Of a DNA stretch of 13,766 nt, positions 7,498 to 13,713 are shown piece by piece. A model generated the notes under the pieces. The model did not search any database. It was not told where the DNA came from and saw only the letters and a program-made list of their open reading frames with translations. Origin of the DNA: an uncultured Lachnospiraceae bacterium (GTDB taxonomy: Bacteria > Bacillota > Clostridia > Lachnospirales > Lachnospiraceae); assembly GCA_910585075.1 (NCBI GenBank), contig CAJUED010000006.1:117139-130904 (forward strand), written 5' to 3'. Both the position numbers and the translations under genes were made by a program. Numbering within the stretch: position 1 is the first letter of the stretch; each line of letters opens with the position of its first letter.

Positions 7498-7570
7498 ATG
7501 CATAGAGCCATATATGGAAAGGTGTTACGTTGAAGTATGCTATAAAAAAGGATAAGGAAAATTTGCAGAA

Positions 7571-8977
7571 ATGAACACAAAAAAATTTGATTGGAAATAT
7601 TTTATTAGGCATATTGCCATTATTGCCGTGCCGGTAGCAATGCAGAATCTTCTGACTACAACAGGCAGTATGGTGGATACCATGATGCTGGCATCCTTGG
7701 GGGAGCAGACGGTAGGGGCCGTGGGATTGTGCGCACAGTTTTCAAGTTTGATGTTTTCGGGATATTGGGGGTTCGTGGGAGGCGGTATGTTGTTTTTTGC
7801 CCAATATTGGGGAGCAAAAAATCATGACGGGATCACACGTTCTTTTGGTCTTACGTTATCATTTATGATGACAGTGGGAATCCTGTTCAGCTTTCTGGCT
7901 CTTTTAGCGCCCGGATTTATTATGAATATTTATACGGACAAACCGGAAATCCAACAGATTGGGATTTCTTATCTGCGTATTGTGGGCTTTGCTTATGTAC
8001 TGCAGGTGCTGGCTATGGCGATAAGCGCCCTGTTGCGCTCCATTGAGCAGGTGAAGATTCCACTGTACGGCGGTATGGCTTCGGTGTTTGCCAATTGCCT
8101 TTTTAACTATCTGCTGATTTTTGGAAAATTTGGTTTTCCCAGAATGGGGGTGAAGGGAGCAGCTTTAGGCACCGTTTTGGCAGGAATTGTGAATTTGTTG
8201 GTTTTACTGATTTTTATATTGAAGAACAAGATTCCATATGTGCTGGAATTTTCCAAACATTTTCGATGGAACAGGGAGTTTATCAGGCAGTATCTGCAAA
8301 AATGCTTTCCTATTCTTTGCAATGAGATTATGATCGGTGTAGGGAATATGATGATTAATATTGTGCTTGGACATCAAAGTGAAAAGGCGATTGCAGCAGT
8401 GGCGGTATTCAGAACACTGGAAGGCCTTGTGATTGCCTTTTTCAGCGGCTTTTCCAACGCGGCAACGGTTCTTGTGGGGAAAGAAGTGGGCGCGGGAAAT
8501 CACGAGGTTGCTTTTCAGAGGGCCCGGCGGCTGGTATATCTGTGCAGTGGGTTAATCGGTACGGCCTGCCTTCTTTTGTTTGTAGTCCATAATCCTTTAC
8601 TTCATGCCATGGGACTTAGGGGAGAATCCTATCGGATTGGTACCGGAATGCTGATTATCTATAGCATAGCCGCGTTGATTCGAATGGGGAACTGGGTGCA
8701 GAATGACACCTATCGTTCCGCAGGCGATGCTGCATTCGGTTCTATTATGGAGATTACTTTCATGTATCTGATGGTATTGCCCTGTGTATATGCGGCCAAT
8801 TATGCATTTCACCTGCCTTTTCTGATGGTATTTGCCTTGTGCTATGTGGATGAGCCTGTGCGATATGTGATCATGCAGCGCCATATGTATTCCGGGAAAT
8901 GGGTCAAACCGGTTTCGGATGAAGGAATCAAGACCATTGAAGCTTTTCGAAGGAAGCATGGGATTGAGAGCAAGTAA
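7571..8977 (+). CDS. MATE family multidrug/Na+ or H+-coupled exporter
   Basis: The 468-residue product has about twelve membrane segments in two homologous halves, the length and plan of MATE transporters, which expel organic cations and drugs using a sodium or proton gradient. Family-like segments are the N-terminal IAIIAVPVAMQNLLTTTGSM with VDTMMLASLGEQTVGAVGL after it, a GGMLFFAQYWGAKN loop, and in the second half FPILCNEIMIGVGNMM and the FFSGFSNAATVLVGKEVGAG run. The substrate cannot be deduced. Start 7571 is the first suitable ATG; AAGGAAA (7554-7560) upstream is a weak and rather distant ribosome binding site. It begins about 75 nt after the tRNA terminator. Codon use returns to that of glgB and serA. 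The gene ends about 105 nt before the two-way terminator at 9083-9129. Confidence 0.92.
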   Translation: MNTKKFDWKYFIRHIAIIAVPVAMQNLLTTTGSMVDTMMLASLGEQTVGAVGLCAQFSSLMFSGYWGFVGGGMLFFAQYWGAKNHDGITRSFGLTLSFMMTVGILFSFLALLAPGFIMNIYTDKPEIQQIGISYLRIVGFAYVLQVLAMAISALLRSIEQVKIPLYGGMASVFANCLFNYLLIFGKFGFPRMGVKGAALGTVLAGIVNLLVLLIFILKNKIPYVLEFSKHFRWNREFIRQYLQKCFPILCNEIMIGVGNMMINIVLGHQSEKAIAAVAVFRTLEGLVIAFFSGFSNAATVLVGKEVGAGNHEVAFQRARRLVYLCSGLIGTACLLLFVVHNPLLHAMGLRGESYRIGTGMLIIYSIAALIRMGNWVQNDTYRSAGDAAFGSIMEITFMYLMVLPCVYAANYAFHLPFLMVFALCYVDEPVRYVIMQRHMYSGKWVKPVSDEGIKTIEAFRRKHGIESK

Positions 8978-9082
8978 GAATTTTCCCGTCTTTGCGTTTG
9001 GATCAGGCCTTGAGGAGTTTCTCCGCTTGTGGTTGGGGCACCTGCCGAAGCCGCTGACAATGTTTTTCGAATATTATGATGG
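8978..9082. other. First part of the 620-bp gap after the MATE gene: no feature seen
   Basis: This stretch holds no ORF with a start signal, RNA gene or repeat that I can support. The rest of the gap up to 9597 is covered by the terminator, small ORF, MITE-like element and promoter entries. Confidence 0.5.
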
Positions 9083-9137
9083 ATAAAAGGAAAACCTGGT
9101 TCTGTCTTAGAGCTGGGTTTTCCTTTTATACTCTTTT
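9083..9137. terminator. Strong two-way intrinsic terminator
   Basis: ATAAAAGGAAAACC (9083-9096) and GGTTTTCCTTTTAT (9116-9129) form a perfect 14-bp stem with a 19-nt loop. The plus-strand copy is followed by a T-rich stretch and the minus-strand copy reads GGTTTTCCTTTTAT, so it can stop the MATE transcript and any minus-strand transcript from the small ORF at 9126-9221, whose stop codon lies inside the stem. Confidence 0.75.
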
Positions 9138-9221
9138 TTTGTAAAAATGTTCCGCCCACTGTATACACAGATATAAGCCCATAGCGATTACACACAAAAT
9201 GATAATTGAAGTTATCGACAT
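9126..9221 (-). CDS. Possible 31-residue single-span membrane peptide
   Basis: On the minus strand ATG at 9221 opens a 31-codon frame. The product starts with MSITSIIILCVIAMGLYLC, one hydrophobic helix, then IQWAEHF and a basic end YKKRV: the plan of a small inner-membrane protein with its positive end in the cytoplasm. The stop TAA (9128-9126) lies inside the terminator stem, the usual place for the last gene of a unit. Against it, no good ribosome binding site is visible upstream, only CAGGT too far away, and I see no convincing promoter. I do not recognise a family. It is convergent with the MATE gene. Confidence 0.4.
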   Translation of the reverse strand: MSITSIIILCVIAMGLYLCIQWAEHFYKKRV

Positions 9222-9270
9222 AGTTAACTGAAATACCTGTGAAGCGGAAAAGCAGCAAAGGAAATGGGTG

Positions 9271-9416
9271 GTTACTATTCACGGTCAGAAATGCGCATAA
9301 ACTGCGCATTTCGTGAGAATATGATACGAGGGTGAGGGGCGATTTTTGCGTAGCAAAACTTTCAATATCGCCCCGAATCGTTACTATGAACGGCCAGGCA
9401 GGCCGTGAATAGTAAC
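9271..9416. mobile_element. MITE-like element, 14-bp inverted ends and 8-bp flanking repeat
   Basis: GTTACTATTCACGG (9271-9284) is exactly inverted at the other end, CCGTGAATAGTAAC (9403-9416). The 146-bp block is flanked directly by AATGGGTG on both sides (9263-9270 and 9417-9424), which looks like an 8-bp target-site duplication. No ORF lies inside. The interior is almost all hairpin: GAAATGCGCA/TGCGCATTTC (9288-9297, 9303-9312), GGGGCGAT/ATCGCCCC (9336-9343, 9367-9374) enclosing TTTTGC/GCAAAA, and a third, partly mismatched copy of the end repeat (9380-9395) that can pair with the right end. The parent transposase is not in the window, so the family is unknown. Confidence 0.65.
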
Positions 9417-9456
9417 AATGGGTGTGAGCAGAGATAAAGGCTTTGTCTGATAAGCC

Positions 9457-9486
9457 TTGCTATTGTCTGTTGCTATAAGGTATACT
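9457..9486 (+). promoter_or_regulatory. Candidate promoter for the AAA-ATPase-like gene
   Basis: TTGCTA (9457-9462), 18 nt, then TATACT (9481-9486). The -10 match is good and the -35 moderate; it lies about 110 nt upstream of the ATG and just downstream of the MITE-like element. Confidence 0.45.
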
Positions 9487-9597
9487 GAAACCAGAATATT
9501 TTGTATTTAATAATCTATCTTGCAAAGCGCGGCAGCATTTGATTGCCTCTTTGGACGGCGGTGTATGCAAAAGGAAGAAGTAGAATGGAGGATTAAC

Positions 9598-11304
9598 ATG
9601 AGAAAGAAGCTTCCAATAGGAATTGAGAATTTTGAAGATATCAGAAGGGAAGATTTTTATTATATTGATAAGACAGGGCTAATCAGGGAGTTGTTGGATA
9701 ACTGGGGAAAGGTGAATCTGTTTACTCGTCCCAGACGTTTTGGAAAAACCCTGAATATGAGTATGCTGAAAGAGTTCTTTGAGATTGGCTGCAAAAAGGA
9801 GCTGTTTGAGGGACTGGAAATCTACAATGAAACAGACATCTGTCGGCAGTATATGGGGCAGTTCCCCGTGATATTTGTGTCACTCAAAGGAGTAAAAGGA
9901 AATGATTATCATACGGCACGTGCTATGATGAGTTCCGTGATTGGGATGGAAGCTATGCGGTTCCGGTTCCTGGCGGCGAGTGAGAAGCTGTCAGAGGATG
10001 AAAAGAAATTGTACGGCAAGCTCACAATGGTGGATGAAACCGGACAGGAAAGCTTTCAAATGCCTGATTCGGTGCTGATGGAAAGTCTGAAAACGCTCTC
10101 TATGCTTTTGCATAAACATTATGGGAAAAAGGTGATTCTGCTGATTGATGAATATGACGTTCCCCTGGCGAAGGCAAACGAAAGCGGTTATTATGAGCAG
10201 ATGATATTGCTTGTACGGAACATGTTTGAGCAGGCGCTTAAGACCAATGACAGCCTTTACTTTGCTGTCCTGACGGGATGCTTGCGTGTTGCGAAGGAGA
10301 GCATCTTTACAGGGCTGAACAACCCGAAGATATTGTCCATAACAAGTGTCAGATTTGACGAATATTTTGGGTTCACGGATGAGGAGGTCAGAGAACTTCT
10401 TAGGTATTATGGGCTTTCTGATTCCTATAATGCGGTGAAGGAGTGGTATGACGGCTATCGGTTCGGAAATGTGGATGTGTACTGTCCGTGGGATGTAATC
10501 AACTATGTGGATGACCTGCGGGATGAGCCTTCCCTTGCACCGAAAAATTACTGGGCCAACACAAGCGGAAACGATGTGGTGAGGCATTTTATTGAAAAGG
10601 TGGGTGACGGTCTGACAAAGCGTGAGATAGAAAACCTTATTGCGGGCGAAATTGTGACAAAAGAAATCCACCAGGAGCTGACCTACAACAGACTATATGA
10701 CTCAATAGAAAATATATGGAGTGTCCTGTTTACCACAGGTTATCTTACCCAGCGCGGAAAACCGGAGGGGGATATGTTCCGGCTGACAATTCCAAACCGG
10801 GAAATCAGAAAAATATTTACGGATCAGGTTATGTATCTGTTTAAGGAGAATACCAAAAAAGATGGAGAAACCCTGAATGCTTTCTGCGAGGCATTGAAAA
10901 ATGGGGATGCCAGGAGCGTGGAAGAACAGTTTACCGCTTATCTGAAAAGGACAATCAGCATCCGGGATACCTTTGTAAAAAGAGATACAAAAGAAAATTT
11001 TTATCATGGAATATTGATTGGTATACTTGGATATAAAAGCGGATGGTATGTAAGGTCAAACGGGGAAGCAGGGACAGGCTACAGCGATATCCAGGTGGAA
11101 GTTGAGGATGAAGATATTGGGATTGTGATAGAGTTAAAGTATGCAGAGCGCTCCGATATGGATATGAAATGTAAGGAAGCTCTTGAACAGATTGAGACAA
11201 AAGGATATGCCCAGCAGCTCTGGGAGGAAGGGATGCACACCGTTTTAAAATATGGGATTGCATGTTATCAGAAAGAGTGCAGGGTAATGTGCTCGCAGAA
11301 TTAA
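9598..11304 (+). CDS. AAA-ATPase-like / PD-(D/E)XK nuclease-like fusion protein
   Basis: The 568-residue product has the AAA-ATPase-like domain followed by the DUF1703-type PD-(D/E)XK domain, a pair found in many copies in Lachnospiraceae and Bacteroidetes and without an established role. In the ATPase part: IGIENFEDI near the start, YYIDKTGLI (21-29), a P-loop-like TRPRRFGKT (43-51), Walker B VILLIDEYDVPL (179-190), TGCLRVAKESIFTGLNN (227-242), and WYDGYRFG (283-290). In the nuclease-like part (about 465-560): FYHGILIGIL, the acidic residue in GYSDIQV (Asp497), and the ExK pair in IVIELKY (Glu512, Lys514), so the active-site pattern is intact. I start at ATG 9598, with GGAGG (9587-9591) at 6 nt; in-frame upstream codons lack such a site. 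It is a single gene between a MITE-like element and the rtcB-prfH unit. A role in defence or DNA processing would be speculation. Confidence 0.88.
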   Translation: MRKKLPIGIENFEDIRREDFYYIDKTGLIRELLDNWGKVNLFTRPRRFGKTLNMSMLKEFFEIGCKKELFEGLEIYNETDICRQYMGQFPVIFVSLKGVKGNDYHTARAMMSSVIGMEAMRFRFLAASEKLSEDEKKLYGKLTMVDETGQESFQMPDSVLMESLKTLSMLLHKHYGKKVILLIDEYDVPLAKANESGYYEQMILLVRNMFEQALKTNDSLYFAVLTGCLRVAKESIFTGLNNPKILSITSVRFDEYFGFTDEEVRELLRYYGLSDSYNAVKEWYDGYRFGNVDVYCPWDVINYVDDLRDEPSLAPKNYWANTSGNDVVRHFIEKVGDGLTKREIENLIAGEIVTKEIHQELTYNRLYDSIENIWSVLFTTGYLTQRGKPEGDMFRLTIPNREIRKIFTDQVMYLFKENTKKDGETLNAFCEALKNGDARSVEEQFTAYLKRTISIRDTFVKRDTKENFYHGILIGILGYKSGWYVRSNGEAGTGYSDIQVEVEDEDIGIVIELKYAERSDMDMKCKEALEQIETKGYAQQLWEEGMHTVLKYGIACYQKECRVMCSQN

Positions 11305-11326
11305 TATTAATGTCATCAAAAAAAGA

Positions 11327-11355
11327 TTTACATTTCTTCCCGCTTATGCTATCCT
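11327..11355 (+). promoter_or_regulatory. Candidate promoter of the leader-rtcB-prfH unit
   Basis: TTTACA (11327-11332), a 17-nt spacer and TATCCT (11350-11355) make a good vegetative promoter match just after the AAA-ATPase-like gene. A transcript starting near 11362 would carry the 26-codon leader ORF and the hairpins before rtcB. Confidence 0.5.
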
Positions 11356-11408
11356 GCTGGTAGTAATCAGTTGAAAGTTATTCAGAATTTTGAAAGGAGG
11401 CGGACGCC

Positions 11409-11489
11409 ATGACAGAAAAAAGAAATCAGGTCAATTTTATAGTTAGTGGTAAAACAAAAGGCGCATCCGTCTTTCTTTTCATTCAATAA
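11409..11489 (+). CDS. 26-residue leader ORF upstream of rtcB
   Basis: ATG 11409 follows a strong ribosome binding site, AAAGGAGG (11394-11401), and opens a 26-codon frame ending at TAA 11487-11489. The peptide begins MTEKRNQVNFIVSGKTKG and ends ASVFLFIQ; it is basic with a hydrophobic end. It sits between a good promoter and an intrinsic terminator that precedes rtcB, the classical position of a regulatory leader peptide. Alternatively it is a broken 5' end of a longer gene: MTEKRNQVNFIVS resembles loosely the start of small mobilisation/relaxosome proteins, a weak likeness. The strong translation signal supports real translation; the function is inference. Confidence 0.5.
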   Translation: MTEKRNQVNFIVSGKTKGASVFLFIQ

Positions 11490-11512
11490 AATAGGCTGAC
11501 TCGTGGAAAGAG

Positions 11513-11552
11513 ACAGTGTTTGAATGATAAACCGGTCTGTGGAGCAGACAGG
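11513..11552 (+). promoter_or_regulatory. Possible alternative RNA structures in the rtcB leader
   Basis: GTCTG (11535-11539) pairs with CAGAC (11545-11549), extended by CC/GG outside a mismatch. The same GTCTGT can instead pair with ACAG (11513-11516), stacked near GTTT/AAAC (11518-11521, 11529-11532). The two folds exclude each other, as expected of a regulatory leader, but the stems are short and were found by eye. Confidence 0.3.
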
Positions 11553-11578
11553 ATACAAAAAATAAGAAGGATTGTTTT

Positions 11579-11605
11579 GGCACCTCTTTGTTGAGGTGCC
11601 TTTTT
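11579..11605 (+). terminator. Intrinsic terminator (attenuator) between leader ORF and rtcB
   Basis: GGCACCTC (11579-11586) and GAGGTGCC (11593-11600) form a perfect 8-bp stem with a 6-nt loop, followed at once by TTTTT. It lies 90 nt after the leader ORF stop and 36 nt before the rtcB ATG. As the only strong promoter candidate is upstream of it, it most likely attenuates rtcB-prfH transcription; with an unseen promoter further down it would simply end an upstream transcript. Confidence 0.75.
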
Positions 11606-11640
11606 GTGCTCAAAAATTGAAAATACGGAGAGATTATTTT

Positions 11641-12759
11641 ATGGAAATAATAAAAGGAAAATACGCACAGGCAAAGGTATTTACAGACGACATAGAAGAC
11701 TATGCCAGGGCACAGCTTAAAATGATTTGTGATAATGAGATATCGGAGGGGAGCCGTATCAGAGTGATGCCTGATGTCCACCCGGGGAAGGTGGGGACAA
11801 TCGGGCTTACCATGACAGTGGGGGAGAGGATTATCCCGAACCTTCTGGGCATTGATATTGGATGCGGCATGACCTGTGCCGTAATCAGGGAAAAAAGGAT
11901 GGAGCTGCAGAGGCTGGACAGGGTTATCAGAGAATGCGTTCCGTCAGGATTTCAAATCAGAAAGAAAGAACATCATATGGCGGAAGCTTTTGATGTGGAA
12001 AGGCTCCGGTGCCGTAAGCATATCCATCAGGAAAAGGCAGCTTTGAGTTTGGGGACCCTTGGAGGCGGCAACCATTTTATTGAGGTGGATAAAGATAAGG
12101 ATGGGATACTGTATATCATTGTCCATTCCGGAAGCAGGCATCTGGGAAAAGAAGTTACGGATTATTACGTGGATGCCGGCGCGGTGCTTTTAAAGGAAAA
12201 AGGATTGGAAGTTCCTTATCCCATGACATGGCTGGAGGGGGAATTGATGGAGGATTATATTGCAGATGCAGAAGTGGTGCAGGAATATGCACAGTTAAAC
12301 AGAGAGATTATCCTTGCTGAAATCTTAAAGGGTATGAAGCTGAAAGAAACAGACAGATTTTCTTCGGTTCACAATTATGTGGATATTCTTTCCGGGAAAC
12401 GGATTTTACGGAAAGGAGCTGTTTCCGCGGCAAAGGGAGAGCGGGTTATTATTCCGGTCAACATGCGTGACGGTGTGCTCCTTGGGACAGGGAAGGGGAA
12501 TTCTGATTGGAATGAATCGGCACCCCACGGCTCGGGAAGAAACATGCGCAGGGATGAGGTAAAGAGCCGTTATACGGTTTCGGCTTTTAAAAATGAAATG
12601 AAAGGAATTTACTGCAGCTGTATCGGAGCGGATACGCTGGATGAAGCTCCCTTTGCCTACCGTCGAATGGAAAAGCTGCTTGAAAACGTAAAAGATACGG
12701 TGGAGATAATCCATATTTTAAGACCGGTCTATAATTTTAAAGCAGGAGCAAAAGGATAA
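11641..12759 (+). CDS. rtcB: RtcB-type RNA ligase, RtcB2-like
   Basis: RtcB joins RNA 2',3'-cyclic phosphate or 3'-phosphate ends to 5'-hydroxyl ends using GTP and Mn2+, via a guanylated histidine. The 372 residues are shorter than E. coli RtcB (408), as in the PrfH-linked RtcB2 type. The active site is complete: MPDVHPGKVGTIG (43-55), DIGCGM with Cys75, GGGNHFIEV with Asn144 and His145, VHSGSRHLG with His162, HNYVD with His244, PHGSGR (295-300), and IIHILRP with His358 in the place of the guanylated histidine. ATG 11641 is chosen for GGAGAG (11627-11632) at 8 nt; upstream in-frame codons run through the terminator and are not translated. PrfH follows, so the substrate is probably damaged 16S rRNA in the decoding centre. 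The 5' region holds a leader ORF and an attenuator-like terminator. Confidence 0.93.
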   Translation: MEIIKGKYAQAKVFTDDIEDYARAQLKMICDNEISEGSRIRVMPDVHPGKVGTIGLTMTVGERIIPNLLGIDIGCGMTCAVIREKRMELQRLDRVIRECVPSGFQIRKKEHHMAEAFDVERLRCRKHIHQEKAALSLGTLGGGNHFIEVDKDKDGILYIIVHSGSRHLGKEVTDYYVDAGAVLLKEKGLEVPYPMTWLEGELMEDYIADAEVVQEYAQLNREIILAEILKGMKLKETDRFSSVHNYVDILSGKRILRKGAVSAAKGERVIIPVNMRDGVLLGTGKGNSDWNESAPHGSGRNMRRDEVKSRYTVSAFKNEMKGIYCSCIGADTLDEAPFAYRRMEKLLENVKDTVEIIHILRPVYNFKAGAKG

Positions 12760-12896
12760 ATTGAAAAAAGAATGCATTCCTTGAGAAATAAATTTCTGAA
12801 GATTTTTCAATCACAAATTTGAACTGGAGAATCGTGTACTTCTACATATTTAATTTGCAGGTTATAGGCAGCATGGAGGTTTAAAAGGAGAGAAAA
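12760..12896 (+). other. Spacer between rtcB and prfH
   Basis: This 137-nt A+T-rich gap has two small perfect palindromes, GAATGCATTC (12770-12779) and AGAAATAAATTTCT (12784-12797), and no T-run terminator, RNA gene or convincing ORF. It holds the prfH ribosome binding site (AAGGAG at 12885-12890) and no clear promoter. Confidence 0.5.
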
Positions 12897-13487
12897 ATGT
12901 TGATACAGATCAGTGCGGGCCAGGGGCCTGAAGAATGCCAGATGGCAGTGGGAAAGCTGTTTGAAGCATGGAAAAAAGAATTTCCGGATATAGAGAAACT
13001 TTCGGAGAAGGAAGGGAGAAGAAAAGGATGCTTTTACTCCATCCTTTTTATCACTGGGGAGGATATGTCCGCTATGGAAGGGACTGTCCTGTGGATATGT
13101 AAAAGTCCCATAAGACCGGAACATAAACGAAAAAACTGGTACGTGGATGTAAGTATTATTCCGGAAAAGGATGAGATACCTGTGGAGGAAGATTTTCGGT
13201 TTGAAAAGTTCCACAGCAGTGGAAAAGGCGGCCAGAATGTGAACAAGGTTGAGACGGGGGTACGGGTAATCCATATCCCGACAGGTATTACAGTTACTTC
13301 CACAGAAGAAAGGAGCCAGTATATGAATAAGCAGAAAGCGCTTAAAAGGCTTCAGGGAATCCTTGCAGCCATGGAACAGGAGGCCGGGGATAAACAGGTG
13401 AATCAGGCATGGAGAGAGCATACAAAAATTGTAAGGGGAAATCCGGTAAGAATTTATAAAGGGCCGGATTTTAGACCTGGGTTTTAG
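12897..13487 (+). CDS. prfH: Peptide chain release factor homologue PrfH
   Basis: PrfH is a class I release-factor homologue with a GGQ peptidyl-tRNA hydrolysis domain. In RtcB2-PrfH pairs it is known to release the nascent peptide from ribosomes whose 16S rRNA is cut in the decoding centre, allowing RtcB2 to reseal the break. In the 196 residues I see the N-terminal LIQISAGQGPEECQMAV (2-18), typical of PrfH, the GGQ loop SSGKGGQNVNKVETGVRVIH (107-126, GGQ at 111-113), STEERSQYMNKQKAL (135-149), and the PrfH-like end RGNPVRIYKGPDFRPGF (180-196). The domain reading stop codons in RF1/RF2 is missing, as usual for PrfH. Start 12897 has AAAAGGAGAG just upstream. It lies 137 nt after rtcB, a wide gap for this pair, with no terminator between. 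AGGAGG overlaps its stop codon, as if a further gene once followed. Confidence 0.93.
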   Translation: MLIQISAGQGPEECQMAVGKLFEAWKKEFPDIEKLSEKEGRRKGCFYSILFITGEDMSAMEGTVLWICKSPIRPEHKRKNWYVDVSIIPEKDEIPVEEDFRFEKFHSSGKGGQNVNKVETGVRVIHIPTGITVTSTEERSQYMNKQKALKRLQGILAAMEQEAGDKQVNQAWREHTKIVRGNPVRIYKGPDFRPGF

Positions 13488-13515
13488 GAGGATAAGCATT
13501 ATTGAATGATAATGT

Positions 13516-13713
13516 AAAAAGGATGAATGAATTCATGAATAAGGTGGCTTTGAACACCTTCAGTTTCTTTGACAGCGGCAATAAGCCGTCACGGACAGCA
13601 GAATCAGACCGTTTTGATCCATCTGGGTTATCTTGCTTTGAAGTTATATTGAACCACCGTATGCCGAACAGCATGTACAGTGGTGTAATAGGGGAGATTA
13701 AATCTCCCCCTAT
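13516..13713 (+). mobile_element. Degraded group II intron 3' end (domain V/VI-like)
   Basis: Bases 13653-13686 resemble domain V of bacterial group II introns: ACCACCGTATGC, a GAAC tetraloop region, then GCATGTAC and GTGGTGT, like the common CCGCCGT...GAAC...GTACGGTGGTG form. Two base pairs of the usual stem are lost (C-A mismatches next to the tetraloop and above the bulge). A second hairpin follows as domain VI would, GGGGAGAT/ATCTCCCC (13691-13698, 13702-13709) then CTAT. No reverse transcriptase or earlier domains are present, and the stretch starts just after prfH, so it is a remnant of about 200 bp; its left edge is uncertain. The 84-codon frame through it is not believed to be a gene. 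Identified from memory of the domain V pattern. Confidence 0.55.

Noticed and set aside
7299..7580. Minus-strand 93-residue frame across the tRNA
   Set aside because: Its middle part (EGTRTPDLLITNQLLYQLSH) is the well-known false translation of the tRNA antisense strand.
8842..9309. Minus-strand 155-residue frame past the MATE gene end
   Set aside because: Overlaps the MATE coding region, the terminator and the MITE-like element, in no conserved frame.
9991..10671. Minus-strand 226-residue frame inside the AAA-ATPase-like gene
   Set aside because: Antisense shadow of a gene with clear conserved motifs.
11572..11640. Upstream extension of the rtcB frame
   Set aside because: It would translate through the terminator hairpin and its own ribosome binding site; RtcB homology begins at MEIIKGKYAQAKVF.
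12807..13499. Minus-strand 230-residue frame opposite prfH
   Set aside because: Shadow of prfH: it fully overlaps a recognised gene and has no family features.
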